Positions 1 through 8,277 of a stretch of 33,153 nt of DNA are shown here, piece by piece. Location: assembly GCF_000222605.1 (NCBI RefSeq), contig NZ_AFWF01000104.1, positions 1-33,153 on the forward strand. The letters are read 5' to 3'. A program made the position numbers and the translations under genes. The stretch is from Vibrio ichthyoenteri ATCC 700023 (GTDB lineage: Bacteria; Pseudomonadota; Gammaproteobacteria; Enterobacterales; Vibrionaceae). Every line of letters begins with the position of its first letter. Within the stretch, counting starts at the first letter, position 1. The notes below the pieces were generated by a model. That model ran no database searches, was not told the origin of the DNA, and worked only from the letters and a program-made list of their open reading frames with translations.

Positions 1-412
1 TTCTAAGGCTCCATAAGCGAGAGCGCCAAGAGTCAATGATTGACAGACAAGTTTCTGTTTCTGCATCACTGGTTAGTTGCCCTAATAACCAGCGCGAGAC
101 CAAGCTTGGAAGTTTGTGCTCTTGCTGCCAGCGCTCGACCACTTCATGGTTAGACAGCGTAGTTGCCTTGTCTCGATTGATATGCACGACCAGGTGATAG
201 TGGTTACTCATAATCGCATAGGCACAAATATCGATGCAGTAGACTTGCGAGAGTGCATATATTTTGTTCTTGATCCACTCGCGGCGATGCTCAAAGTTTT
301 GATTGGTTAGCGGGTCAATGCCACACAATAAACTACGCCTAACGCAGCGAGAAACGCAGTGATAATAGGGTGTTGCATCGACGGATATCTGTTGTTTTCT
401 GGCGGTCGTCAT
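1..412 (-). CDS. IS200-like (Y1/HUH) transposase, 3' end outside window
   Basis: The minus strand is open from an ATG at 412-410 to the window edge (137 codons, no stop). The translation starts MTTARKQQISVDATPYYHC and contains the segment YYHCVSRCVRRSLLCG and the motif MSNHYHLVVH. The HYH in that motif is the HUH metal-binding pair of single-strand DNA transposases of the IS200/REP-associated family. The catalytic tyrosine should lie further downstream and cannot be seen here. The family nicks and joins single-stranded DNA using hairpin recognition. Many chromosomal copies in Vibrio stand alone without obvious element ends, and I see none here. The only start signal is a weak GAG 8-10 bases upstream. 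Assignment to the Y1 transposase superfamily is fairly safe; whether this is a mobile element or a domesticated RAYT-type gene is open. Confidence 0.85.
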   Translation of the reverse strand, partial: MTTARKQQISVDATPYYHCVSRCVRRSLLCGIDPLTNQNFEHRREWIKNKIYALSQVYCIDICAYAIMSNHYHLVVHINRDKATTLSNHEVVERWQQEHKLPSLVSRWLLGQLTSDAETETCLSIIDSWRSRLWSLR

Positions 413-539
413 TGTTGGTCTCGAGTGGTGTTTCACCTCTCAAGAATAAAAGTCTGAAAGAGAGCAGCAAGACTTAATGCTCGAACTTACCACGAGGTTA
501 TCACCAAACCATACTTTGGTTACTTTATGGCGTGTGTCC

Positions 540-587
540 TTTTTGCTCTTCCTTTTTGCTCTTCTTTTGCTCTTCTTTGCTTTTTAA
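540..587. repeat. Degenerate tandem repeat, unit TTTTTGCTCTTCC
   Basis: Four head-to-tail copies of a TTTTGCTCTTC-like unit shrink from 13 to 12, 11 and about 10 bases (540-552, 553-564, 565-575, 576-587). The plus strand is pyrimidine-rich throughout. It lies upstream of the transposase gene. Replication slippage is the simplest origin. Confidence 0.75.
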
Positions 588-800
588 TCGTGACACGTAC
601 GATATGGGCGCGTCATAGCCAAAATATTTGTCCAGGCTTGCTTTGATCACTTGGTATTAATGTTCAGACTCATTGTACTAAAGCGAGGCAATGGAGTTTA
701 TTGCTCCACTCGTGGTGATGTTACAGGTGAATTAGTCCGATTTACGTTTATGTTGGGTAAACCATAAGTACGACTCTAATATTGTTCATTTTAATAAGCA

Positions 801-828
801 AAAAGGCGAACCAAGCGGTTCGCCTTTT
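801..828 (-). terminator. Rho-independent terminator after gcvP
   Basis: A perfect 12-bp stem (AAAAGGCGAACC with GGTTCGCCTTTT) and a 4-base loop. Read on the minus strand it is followed by a T-rich tail, about 70 bases past the gcvP stop. The plus strand also has a T run, so it could work in both directions. Confidence 0.85.
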
Positions 829-845
829 GTTATTCAAGTTAGTGT

Positions 846-878
846 CCAACTTAGTTATCGGTTTCCAACTTGGTTATC
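846..878. repeat. Short direct repeat pair past gcvP
   Basis: CCAACTTAGTTATC (846-859) and CCAACTTGGTTATC (865-878) differ at one base and are 19 bases apart start to start. They lie just past the gcvP stop, in the 3' untranslated part. No function is evident. Confidence 0.5.
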
Positions 879-898
879 TGTGATCAACAGCCAAACAC

Positions 899-3766
899 CT
901 ACTGATAATGATCCACACTTGGGCATGAGCAGATCAAATTTCGATCGCCATAAACATTATCTACGCGGTTTACGGTCGGCCAGTATTTCGATTGCTTGGT
1001 GGCGTAAGATGGGAAACACGCAACCTCACGTGAGTAAGGGTGATCCCATTCGTCAGCAGACAGATCCACTTGCGTATGTGGCGCATTTACCAATGGGTTG
1101 TTGTCTAACGGCCATTCACCATTTTTCACTTTGTCCATCTCTAAACGAATCGCAACCATGGCTTCGCAGAAGCGATCCAACTCTTCCAAGTCTTCCGACT
1201 CTGTTGGCTCGACCATCAGCGTCCCCGCCACTGGGAACGACATCGTTGGAGCGTGGAAGCCGTAATCCATTAAGCGTTTAGCAATGTCTTCTTCGCTAAT
1301 GCCGGTGGCTTCTTTGAGCGGGCGGATATCGATGATGCATTCGTGTGCCACGCGGCCATTGGTGCCACGGTAAAGCACAGGGTAGTAAGGACGCAGCATT
1401 TCCATCACGTAGTTGGCATTTAGAATGGCGACCTTAGTCGCTTCGGTTAAGCCAGTTTCACCCATCATGGCAATATAAGCCCATGAGATTGGTAGGATAG
1501 ATGCACTGCCGAGATCTGCAGCGGAAACGGCAAACGCTTCACCTTCTACGCCGTTTTCGATGTGGCCGGGCAGGAAAGGCGCAAGGTGCGATTTTACCCC
1601 AATCGGTCCCATGCCCGGGCCTCCGCCCCCATGCGGAATACAGAAGGTTTTGTGCAAGTTAAGGTGCGAAACATCTGAGCCAATAAAGCCCGGTGTGGTT
1701 AAGCCTACCTGCGCATTCATGTTGGCGCCATCAAGGTATACTTGGCCGCCCGCTTCGTGCACCATTTCGCATACCAATTTCACCTGTTCTTCATACACGC
1801 CGTGGGTTGAAGGGTAGGTGATCATGATGCTGGATAGGTTATCGCGGTGTTTTTCGATTTTATCAGCTAGATCGCTAATATCGATGTTACCTTCTTGATC
1901 GCACTTCACCACCACGACCTTCATTGACACCATGGAAGCTGTAGCAGGGTTGGTGCCATGCGCGGAGCTTGGGATCAAACAGACATTGCGGTGCGCATCA
2001 CCACGGCTTTCATGGTAACGCTGAATCGCGACAAGACCTGCGTATTCGCCAGATGCACCAGAATTTGGCTGTAGCGAGAAGTCGTCGTAACCGGTGATCT
2101 CACATAGTTTCTGCTTAAGATCTTTCGCCAGCGCGGTGTAACCAGCGGCTTGCTCAAGAGGTACAAATGGGTGCAATGCGCCAAACTCTGGCCAAGTGAC
2201 TGGAATCATTTCAGCTGCGGCATTGAGCTTCATGGTACAACTGCCCAGCGGGATCATGCCATGGGTGAGCGAGAAGTCTTTATTTTCCAGCTGTTTAAGG
2301 TAACGCATCATCTGCGTTTCACTATGATGAGTGTTAAACACTGGGTGCGTTAAATAAGCGCTGGTGCGACGACAAGATTCAGGAATCGCAGCAAACTCGT
2401 TTTTCTCTATATCCGCAGCGAGTGCTGCTACATTTTCGCTGATGTCGAATACGGTAAAGAGTGCTTCGATATCAGCAGCAGTGGTGGTTTCATCCAGACT
2501 CACACCGAGTTGGTGTGAGGACTTTAGCAAGCGAAGGTTGATGTCGTTTGACTGAGCTTTTTGATAGAGCGCTTCGGTTTGGTCACCACTGTTGATGGTA
2601 ATGGTGTCAAAGAAGCTATTATGTGCCAGTTCGTAGCCTGACTTAGTTAGCCCAGCGGCAAGGATTGCCGTCATATGGTGAGTGCGACGAGCGATAGTAC
2701 GCAAGCCTTCTGCACCATGGTATACCGCGTAGAACGAGGCCATATTGGCCAGTAGCGCCTGCGCAGTACAGATGTTTGAGGTCGCTTTCTCGCGGCGGAT
2801 ATGCTGCTCACGAGTTTGCATTGCCATGCGCAGCGCTTGGTTACCTTTAGCATCAATTGAAACGCCAATAACGCGACCTGGCATGGTACGTTTATGTTTA
2901 TCTTTGGTCGCCATGAAGGCAGCGTGAGGGCCTCCATAGCCCATCGGTACACCAAAGCGTTGAGCGGAACCAATCACCACATCGGCGCCCATTTCTCCGG
3001 CGGGTTTTAACAGGGTACTCGCAAGTAGATCGGTGGCGACGGTCACTAGCGTTTTGTTGGCTTGCGCAGCACTAATAATATCGGTGATATCGCGCACTTC
3101 ACCAGTGGTCGATGGGTACTGAATTAATGCACCAAAAACGTCGTGGTTAGGCAGTGAGTCAATTTCATCAACGATCACGTTAAAACCGATGTATTTCGCA
3201 CGGGTTTTGACCACTTCGATGGTTTGTGGGTGCACATCCGCTGCGACGAAGAACTGGTTACTTTTGCTCTTGCCGGCACGTTTGCATAGGGTCATGGCTT
3301 CGGCGGCGGCGGTGGCTTCATCCAATAAGGATGCGTTGGCGATTTCCATGCCGGTTAAGTCCATCACCATTTGCTGGAAGTTAAGCAGCGCTTCAAGACG
3401 GCCTTGGGATATTTCTGGCTGGTAAGGGGTATAAGCGGTGTACCAACCAGGGTTTTCAAATACGTTACGTAGGATCACGTTAGGCGTAAAGGTGTTGTAG
3501 TAACCTTGCCCGATATAAGTACGTTTTATTTGGTTAAGCTTGGCGAATTGTTTCATCGCCACAAGCATATCCGCTTCACTTTTTGCTTCGCTCAGCACCA
3601 TCGGCTGCTCTAGGCGGATTTGGGCTGGAACGGTTTGAAGAATTAACTCATCCAAGCTTTTTGCGTTGATCGCATCGAGCATCGCTTGTTGGTCAGTTTT
3701 GTTTGGTCCGTTGTGGCGAGCAACGAACTCATGTTGAGTGCTGAGGCTTTGAAGTAGTGTTGTCAT
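899..3766 (-). CDS. gcvP: Glycine dehydrogenase (decarboxylating), P-protein
   Basis: The P-protein of the cytosolic glycine cleavage system. It decarboxylates glycine on pyridoxal phosphate and passes the aminomethyl group to the lipoyl arm of GcvH. The 955 residues match the single-chain bacterial enzyme (E. coli about 957). The N-terminal half has the typical [14 protein letters not shown] segment. The C-terminal half has the PLP site [20 protein letters not shown], whose lysine is near residue 700, and [12 protein letters not shown]. The ATG at 3766 follows AAGG and AGGG on the minus strand. It lies downstream of gcvH, with a terminator-like hairpin (3859-3892) between them, so P-protein transcription may be partly attenuated. 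The end reads [12 protein letters not shown], as expected for an intact C-terminus. Confidence 0.98.
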   Translation of the reverse strand: MTTLLQSLSTQHEFVARHNGPNKTDQQAMLDAINAKSLDELILQTVPAQIRLEQPMVLSEAKSEADMLVAMKQFAKLNQIKRTYIGQGYYNTFTPNVILRNVFENPGWYTAYTPYQPEISQGRLEALLNFQQMVMDLTGMEIANASLLDEATAAAEAMTLCKRAGKSKSNQFFVAADVHPQTIEVVKTRAKYIGFNVIVDEIDSLPNHDVFGALIQYPSTTGEVRDITDIISAAQANKTLVTVATDLLASTLLKPAGEMGADVVIGSAQRFGVPMGYGGPHAAFMATKDKHKRTMPGRVIGVSIDAKGNQALRMAMQTREQHIRREKATSNICTAQALLANMASFYAVYHGAEGLRTIARRTHHMTAILAAGLTKSGYELAHNSFFDTITINSGDQTEALYQKAQSNDINLRLLKSSHQLGVSLDETTTAADIEALFTVFDISENVAALAADIEKNEFAAIPESCRRTSAYLTHPVFNTHHSETQMMRYLKQLENKDFSLTHGMIPLGSCTMKLNAAAEMIPVTWPEFGALHPFVPLEQAAGYTALAKDLKQKLCEITGYDDFSLQPNSGASGEYAGLVAIQRYHESRGDAHRNVCLIPSSAHGTNPATASMVSMKVVVVKCDQEGNIDISDLADKIEKHRDNLSSIMITYPSTHGVYEEQVKLVCEMVHEAGGQVYLDGANMNAQVGLTTPGFIGSDVSHLNLHKTFCIPHGGGGPGMGPIGVKSHLAPFLPGHIENGVEGEAFAVSAADLGSASILPISWAYIAMMGETGLTEATKVAILNANYVMEMLRPYYPVLYRGTNGRVAHECIIDIRPLKEATGISEEDIAKRLMDYGFHAPTMSFPVAGTLMVEPTESEDLEELDRFCEAMVAIRLEMDKVKNGEWPLDNNPLVNAPHTQVDLSADEWDHPYSREVACFPSYATKQSKYWPTVNRVDNVYGDRNLICSCPSVDHYQ

Positions 3767-3858
3767 TGTCCCTTTACCTTCTGGCTCAGAAGCCGATGTA
3801 CACAGCGCTTTGAATCATGATCACGGCTGTGTCGTCGATATCTACTAATACGAGCCTT

Positions 3859-3892
3859 TAAAAAAAGCCGCCCACTTTCATGGGCAGCTTTT
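3859..3892 (-). terminator. Terminator/attenuator between gcvH and gcvP
   Basis: On the minus strand, AAAAGCTGCCCA pairs with TGGGCGGCTTTT (one G-T wobble, 6-base loop) and is followed by a run of T. It lies 10 bases after the gcvH stop and about 90 bases before the gcvP start, so it probably ends part of the gcvH transcripts and lowers gcvP relative to gcvH. Confidence 0.8.
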
Positions 3893-3901
3893 GCTGATTT
3901 C

Positions 3902-4282
3902 TTATTCTTCTTCGATAGAGTTTAAGTATTCGTCGGCGTCTTTTAGATCATTAAGTTCTTCCGGATCAGACAATTTTACTTTCACTATCCAACCGCCTTC
4001 GTACGGTTCTTCATTGATGAGCTCTGGACTGTCTTCAAGTTCCTCATTCACTTCAATGATTTCACCGGTTACTGGCGCATAGATATCGGATGCGGCTTTC
4101 ACTGATTCAACTAATGAGAAGTTTTCACCTGCATCGATTTGAGCTTCGATTTCAGGTAAGTCTACGAAAACAACATCGCCAAGCATTTCCTGTGCATGCT
4201 CAGAGATGCCGATGGTTACGGTGCCATCACCGTTATCACGCACCCATTCGTGGCTGTCTGTAAACTTGAGGGTTTTGTCCAT
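3902..4282 (-). CDS. gcvH: Glycine cleavage system H protein
   Basis: The lipoyl carrier of the glycine cleavage system. It shuttles the aminomethyl group from GcvP to GcvT and dihydrolipoamide to the L-protein. From the ATG at 4282 it has 126 residues (E. coli 129). The lipoylated lysine is K62 in [17 protein letters not shown], and the family segments FTDSHEWVR and [19 protein letters not shown] are present. A start seven codons further upstream (4303) is possible, but the 4282 ATG has GGAG at good spacing and gives the usual N-terminus [13 protein letters not shown], so I chose it. The very acidic C-terminus is normal. It is first in a leftward unit with gcvP. No glycine-riboswitch consensus was found in its leader. 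Confidence 0.96.
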   Translation of the reverse strand: MDKTLKFTDSHEWVRDNGDGTVTIGISEHAQEMLGDVVFVDLPEIEAQIDAGENFSLVESVKAASDIYAPVTGEIIEVNEELEDSPELINEEPYEGGWIVKVKLSDPEELNDLKDADEYLNSIEEE

Positions 4283-4512
4283 TGCTTTATCTCCACATTT
4301 CATTTTTAGGTAAAAAGTGAGTGCTGGCAGATGCTATATCATCTGTTGTCTGTATGTGCGTGAGGGAAACCCTTTATCACTATGCACTTGCTTGATACCG
4401 TTGAGTCTAAATTTTGTTACGCCAAAGCCACGGCTTGTTCGTTTTGCTACAGCTGCCTTTTACAAGGAGCATGTTAACAAAGCCTCGCCAGACCTTATTA
4501 TCGACCACAAGC

Positions 4513-4552
4513 CCGCATTGTTCAGTTTGCATTACTTTAATGCGGATTTTTG
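4513..4552 (+). terminator. Terminator-like hairpin on the plus strand, no plus-strand gene upstream
   Basis: CCGCATT (4513-4519) can pair with AATGCGG (4539-4545), followed by ATTTTTG. The 19-base loop is long for a terminator. No plus-strand gene lies upstream, so if real it would end a small or antisense RNA across the gcvH leader. Confidence 0.3.
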
Positions 4553-4743
4553 AGTGACCGATCACTGAATTACGCTCTGTTTCGGCTCTTTAGTTCTGTT
4601 TTGGTGACTAAAGCAAGTGTGGTCTTTTCGATTCTCAAGACACTCTTTTTGCCTTATTTCATCGTTGTGACGGCCGTGATTAAACGATTTGCAGCTAACA
4701 TCTCGGTAACATAGCGGCTGGTGCAAAAACAATCAACCAAAAA

Positions 4744-4766
4744 TTTCCTATAGGAAACATAGTTTC
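4744..4766. promoter_or_regulatory. Candidate operator of the XRE-cupin regulator
   Basis: A perfect 14-base palindrome, TTTCCTATAGGAAA (4744-4757), runs into a second inverted repeat, GAAAC-ATA-GTTTC (4754-4766), sharing the middle half-site. It lies about 110 bases before the regulator start. A related repeat, GAAAC-AAG-ATTTC, lies before gcvT (5684-5696) and matches at 10 of 13 positions. Autoregulation plus control of the gcv genes is inferred. Confidence 0.6.
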
Positions 4767-4874
4767 AGAATTTGTTAAGAAGACCACGATTGGCTAACTT
4801 TTATCCTTTTTTATTTTGAGGGCTTGTTGCACAATGCAACGTCATACAGGATGTAGGCAACGCATGGGGGATGC

Positions 4875-5498
4875 ATGGCAGAAGAGATCTATGATGACTA
4901 CCCATCATTAACGCTCGCCAAAGAAAGCCAAGAGCAGACGATAGCTCCGCTCAAGTTAGGTGTGCGTATCAAAGAGATCCGCAGTCGTTTGGGGATCACG
5001 CTTGAAGAAGCCAGTCAACGTACGGGTCTTGCGCGCTCAACGTTAAGCAAAATTGAAAATGAGCAGATATCACCCACCTTTCAGGCGATGCAAAAGCTGG
5101 CCAATGGATTACAAATTGATATGCCGCAACTGTTTGAAGTTCCTGATAAAGTTTTGGCTACAGGCCGTCGGGATATCACGTTGCGAGGCCAAGGGAAGCC
5201 GCACCCAACGCAAACTTACGAGCATGAATTGCTGGCAACGCAGTTGTTGAATAAGAAGATGATGCCATTTAAAAGCCGTGTTCGTGCCCGCTCTTTTGAA
5301 GAATATGGTGATTGGGTTAGGCATGAAGGGGAAGAGTTTTTACTGATCCTTTCCGGCGCGGTAACCTTCTATTCTGAGTTTTACGAACCAGTGGTATTGG
5401 ATGAAGGCGACAGTGTTTATTATGATGCCAACATGGGGCATATGCTTGTGTCAGAGAGTGATGACGATGCATTGATCTTATGGGTGACGGCGAAATAG
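4875..5498 (+). CDS. XRE-family regulator with C-terminal cupin, probable glycine-cleavage regulator
   Basis: A 207-residue cytosolic DNA-binding protein. Residues 28-88 form a lambda-repressor-type helix-turn-helix (LGVRIKEIRSRLGITLEEAS, then TGLARSTLSKIENEQISPT). Residues about 130-205 form a cupin barrel (VRHEGEEFLLILSGAVTFY, DEGDSVYYDANMGHM), the usual small-ligand or metal sensor in this family. The ATG at 4875 lies just after GGGGGATGC; two nearby ATGs are out of frame. The gene lies between gcvH (divergent) and gcvT (downstream, same strand) and has its own terminator at 5547-5577. Inverted repeats of one design precede both this gene and gcvT. Control of the glycine cleavage genes, perhaps sensing glycine, serine or a polyamine-like ligand, is inferred; the ligand is unknown. 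Confidence 0.88.
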   Translation: MAEEIYDDYPSLTLAKESQEQTIAPLKLGVRIKEIRSRLGITLEEASQRTGLARSTLSKIENEQISPTFQAMQKLANGLQIDMPQLFEVPDKVLATGRRDITLRGQGKPHPTQTYEHELLATQLLNKKMMPFKSRVRARSFEEYGDWVRHEGEEFLLILSGAVTFYSEFYEPVVLDEGDSVYYDANMGHMLVSESDDDALILWVTAK

Positions 5499-5546
5499 TG
5501 GTTAGGTTTCTTATCTGAAACGCTTTATTGAACATCGCAGAATGAC

Positions 5547-5577
5547 GAGAGCTAACCATTGGTTGGCTCTTTTTTTT
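5547..5577 (+). terminator. Rho-independent terminator after the XRE-cupin gene
   Basis: GAGCTAACC pairs with GGTTGGCTC (one G-T wobble, 3-base loop), followed by eight T. It separates the regulator from gcvT, which therefore needs its own promoter in 5578-5782. Confidence 0.88.
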
Positions 5578-5683
5578 GTGCCAACGAGTCGTGTTTGAAT
5601 GTTTTTTAAATGTTAAATGTCACACTTTGCACTTGTGAGCAAACTTTACCCGTGCAAACTCATCGTCATCGTGTTTATTATCG

Positions 5684-5742
5684 GAAACAAGATTTCTGAG
5701 ACGTTTTAAATCAACTTGTTTTCTGTCCATTCGACAAGAAAA
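5684..5742. promoter_or_regulatory. Candidate operators in front of gcvT
   Basis: GAAA-CAAGA-TTTC (5684-5696) resembles the GAAAC-ATA-GTTTC repeat before the regulator. A second imperfect repeat, TTTTCTGTC...GAC-AAGAAAA (5719-5742), uses the same TTTC/GAAA half-sites. Both lie 40-100 bases before the gcvT start. No typical tandem glycine riboswitch was recognised in this leader. Confidence 0.5.
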
Positions 5743-5782
5743 TAGCATCAATGCACAACCAAACGGACATTTGGAGACCCTC

Positions 5783-6901
5783 ATGACTGAAGCGCTATTG
5801 AATACGCCATTGCACGCATTACATATCGAAGCGGGAGCAAAAATGGTGCCTTTCGCTGGCTATGATATGCCAGTTCAATATCAATTGGGTGTTAAGAAAG
5901 AGCATTTGCATACTCGTGAACATGCTGGATTGTTTGATGTGTCGCATATGGGGCAATTAAGGCTAAAAGGCGCTGGTGCTGCGGCGTTTTTAGAAACGTT
6001 AGTTCCGGTTGATATTATCGATTTGGCTGCGGGTAATCAGCGTTATGCCTTTTTCACCAACTCAGAAGGCGGCATCATGGATGATCTGATGGTGGCAAAT
6101 CTGGGGGATCATTTATTTGTGGTAGTGAATGCCGCTTGTAAAGCCCACGACATTGCACATTTGCAAGCGCATCTTCCTCAAGGCGTTGAATTAGAAGTGA
6201 TTGAAGATCGGGCGCTCCTCGCGCTACAAGGGCCAAAAGCCGTGGATGTGTTGCAGCGTTTACAACCTGCAGTCGCTGAGATGATCTTTATGGATGTAGG
6301 TCAGTATGAACTACTGGGAGCGCAGTGCATCGTTTCACGTAGTGGGTATACCGGCGAAGATGGTTATGAAATATCGGTACCCTCAGAACACGCAAAAGCA
6401 CTGGCACAGGCATTGCTCGCTGAAGAAGAAGTAGAGTGGATCGGGCTTGGTGCTCGGGATTCTTTGCGCCTAGAGTGTGGTTTGTGTTTGTACGGTCATG
6501 ATTTAGATGAAACTACGACCCCTGTTGAAGCAAGTCTTTTGTGGGGGATTCAAAAAGTACGTCGCTCTGGTGAGGCGCGTGCTGGTGGCTTCCCGGGGGC
6601 CGATATCATTCTCACGCAGATTGAAACTAAGCAGGTCGCGCGCAAGCGCGTGGGCTTGGTGGGTGAAACCAAAGCGCCAGTGCGTGAAGGTTGTGAGTTG
6701 TTTGATGGAGATGCAAACCAAATTGGTATTGTGACCAGTGGTACAGCGGGCCCATCGGCTGGAAAGCCTGTCTCTATGGGTTATGTCGCTGTAGAGTTTG
6801 CTAATATCGGAACTCAAGTGTTTGCTCAAGTTCGGGGGAAAATGTTGCCAATGACCATCGAAAAGATGCCATTTGTCCCGCAAAGGTATTACCGTGGATA
6901 G
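5783..6901 (+). CDS. gcvT: Aminomethyltransferase, glycine cleavage T-protein
   Basis: The T-protein takes the aminomethyl group from GcvH onto tetrahydrofolate, giving methylene-THF and ammonia. It has 372 residues (E. coli 364). Typical segments are MVPFAGYDMPVQY near the N-terminus, THEHAGLFDVSHMG-type residues around 45-60, SRSGYTGEDGYEI and GLGARDSLRLECGLCLYGHD in the folate-binding part, and VTSGTAGPSAGKPVSMGYV in the C-terminal barrel. I used the ATG at 5783, which has GGAG seven bases upstream; a TTG four codons earlier overlaps that ribosome site. Unlike E. coli gcvTHP, here T is on the opposite strand from H and P, with the regulator between them. Confidence 0.97.
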   Translation: MTEALLNTPLHALHIEAGAKMVPFAGYDMPVQYQLGVKKEHLHTREHAGLFDVSHMGQLRLKGAGAAAFLETLVPVDIIDLAAGNQRYAFFTNSEGGIMDDLMVANLGDHLFVVVNAACKAHDIAHLQAHLPQGVELEVIEDRALLALQGPKAVDVLQRLQPAVAEMIFMDVGQYELLGAQCIVSRSGYTGEDGYEISVPSEHAKALAQALLAEEEVEWIGLGARDSLRLECGLCLYGHDLDETTTPVEASLLWGIQKVRRSGEARAGGFPGADIILTQIETKQVARKRVGLVGETKAPVREGCELFDGDANQIGIVTSGTAGPSAGKPVSMGYVAVEFANIGTQVFAQVRGKMLPMTIEKMPFVPQRYYRG

Positions 6902-6942
6902 TACAACATCGGAATAGCCGGCAGCACAAGCTAATGTAATTG

Positions 6943-6983
6943 AGAACGAAATTTACGCGGTATATATAGTTAGATTTCGTTCT
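6943..6983. repeat. Long-loop inverted repeat after gcvT
   Basis: AGAACGAAAT (6943-6952) and ATTTCGTTCT (6974-6983) are exact inverted copies around a 21-base AT-rich centre containing TATATATA. No T-run follows, so it is not a standard terminator. It lies 42 bases past gcvT and about 100 bases before the protease gene; it could be a transcript end structure or an operator. Confidence 0.45.
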
Positions 6984-7085
6984 TATGACCTATATTTTAA
7001 CCATAAGTAAATAATTGAAATTAAAACAAAGGTTGTAGGGTCTTGGTTATTTCAGTCGCAGAATATCGTTGGAAGGATTCAGCCA

Positions 7086-8138
7086 ATGCAAAAGTTAATG
7101 TTGATAGGAGCGATAGCGCTGAGTAGCTCTGCCCACAGCATTGAAGTTTCGCCTTTTATCATCAATGGTTCACCAGTTGTCATTGATAACTACCCAAGCT
7201 TTACGAGTTTGTTTTATGAGAATCTTGTCGGCGGCTATACAACCAGTTTTTGTGGCGCGACGGCGCTTAATAGCGATTATGTATTAACCGCGGCACACTG
7301 CATTGTGGGTAATAGCAGGCTTGAGCAAGTGACGGTTGCCCTACAATTAGTCAACGAAACAAATTACGTTCCGGGCGCCCCACTTAGGGTGAGCGACTTT
7401 TTTGTTCCAGCCACTTATATTGAATCTTCAAGCCGGCTGTGGCCTGATGACATTGCCATTTTGAAACTCGAAACGTCGCTGCCCACCGGCGATCATCTGG
7501 ATAAGCTTAATTTTAGCGTGTTCGGTGATCTTCCCGCGGCAGACACTTATGTCACTATTGGCCATGGCCTAGTCTATAACAGTGGCACAGGTCGCTACCA
7601 AAACGATAATGAACTGCTGGAAACAACGTTAACACCACTCCCTTTGAGCCAATGCAAAGCGCATTTTGGCAGCAATTTTACCGATAAGCAGATCTGTTTT
7701 GATGGCACTCTGCCCGATACTGAATTACAAAATTCGCCCTGCGATGGAGATTCTGGAGGGCCGGTGTATCGACTGACTGGGAGCGGTTATATACAGGTAG
7801 GGATTACCAGTTTCGGTTTAGAGCAATGCGGTGATCCTACGATTAGTACGCAAGTTACCTCTGCATTCACCAATGTCGCCCACTATGAGGATTGGATACG
7901 TAACGTGCTGGATGGCAATGTCGTATCGACTTATCGTGTTGTGGAGCAAGATGGTGAGCGAGTGGTTATTGATAACTCATCCACTGCCAGTAGTGGTGCC
8001 AACTCTGAATCTGGTGGAAGCTCTGGGGGCAGTGTCTCTGTCATTTCATTGTTAGGACTTTTGTTTATATCGTATATGCGACAATGCAGCCGGATGCGTA
8101 TCAGTGAACTAAGTAATCGACCACGTTCTCAAAATTAA
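7086..8138 (+). CDS. Secreted chymotrypsin-family serine protease with GlyGly-CTERM tail
   Basis: A 350-residue exported S1 peptidase. The signal peptide is about residues 1-18. The mature N-terminus is probably at the IING segment near residue 25, after zymogen cleavage. The catalytic triad is visible: H71 in TAAHC, D122 in DDIAIL and S223 in GDSGGP. The residue six before the catalytic serine is Ser217, where trypsin has the Asp that selects Lys/Arg, so trypsin specificity is not expected. Residues 308-331 (SGGSSGGSVSV, a hydrophobic stretch, then MRQ) look like a GlyGly-CTERM signal as in Vibrio Ves proteases, which are processed by rhombosortase and exported by type II secretion. About 18 further residues follow the basic end, longer than usual. 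The start has GGAAGGA upstream. Confidence 0.9.
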   Translation: MQKLMLIGAIALSSSAHSIEVSPFIINGSPVVIDNYPSFTSLFYENLVGGYTTSFCGATALNSDYVLTAAHCIVGNSRLEQVTVALQLVNETNYVPGAPLRVSDFFVPATYIESSSRLWPDDIAILKLETSLPTGDHLDKLNFSVFGDLPAADTYVTIGHGLVYNSGTGRYQNDNELLETTLTPLPLSQCKAHFGSNFTDKQICFDGTLPDTELQNSPCDGDSGGPVYRLTGSGYIQVGITSFGLEQCGDPTISTQVTSAFTNVAHYEDWIRNVLDGNVVSTYRVVEQDGERVVIDNSSTASSGANSESGGSSGGSVSVISLLGLLFISYMRQCSRMRISELSNRPRSQN

Positions 8139-8277
8139 GATGTTAGACTTAACTATTTGAAATTAATCAATTTAACCCTATTCATCTCATAAGTGTGATC
8201 TGAGCGAATGTTGACTATTTGTTTCTAAACGATAGTTTTACGTAATAAACGCCCGAGCATAGTTTGGAGAAACGAAT

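Larger units (their letters stand above)
413..898. other. Gene-free stretch between transposase and gcvP
   Basis: About 490 bases with no convincing gene. It contains a degenerate pyrimidine-rich tandem repeat (540-587), a strong hairpin terminator (801-828) and a pair of 14-base direct repeats (846-859 and 865-878, one mismatch). The rest shows no clear element ends or target-site duplication. Confidence 0.6.
4283..4874. other. Divergent control region between gcvH and the XRE-cupin gene
   Basis: About 590 bases without a convincing gene. It should hold the promoters of gcvH (leftward) and of the regulator (rightward). Visible elements are the hairpin 4513-4552 with a T-tail on the plus strand, the small palindrome AGTGA-N4-TCACT (4553-4566), and the operator-like repeats at 4744-4766. 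An open frame on the plus strand at 4317-4553 looks spurious because it has no start signal and no familiar motifs. Confidence 0.6.

Noticed and set aside
880-1281. Plus-strand open frame of 133 codons
   Set aside because: Lies fully within gcvP on the other strand, with no recognisable domain; a shadow frame.
4317-4553. Plus-strand open frame of 78 codons in the gcvH/regulator gap
   Set aside because: No ribosome site and an odd, Cys-rich composition without motifs; judged non-coding, though a small RNA is not excluded.
4553-4566. CRP site (AGTGA-N4-TCACT)
   Set aside because: The spacer is four bases, not the six needed for TGTGA-N6-TCACA.
5578-5782. Glycine riboswitch in the gcvT leader
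   Set aside because: Looked for the conserved glycine-aptamer core by eye on both gcv leaders and found none; a covariance search would be decisive.
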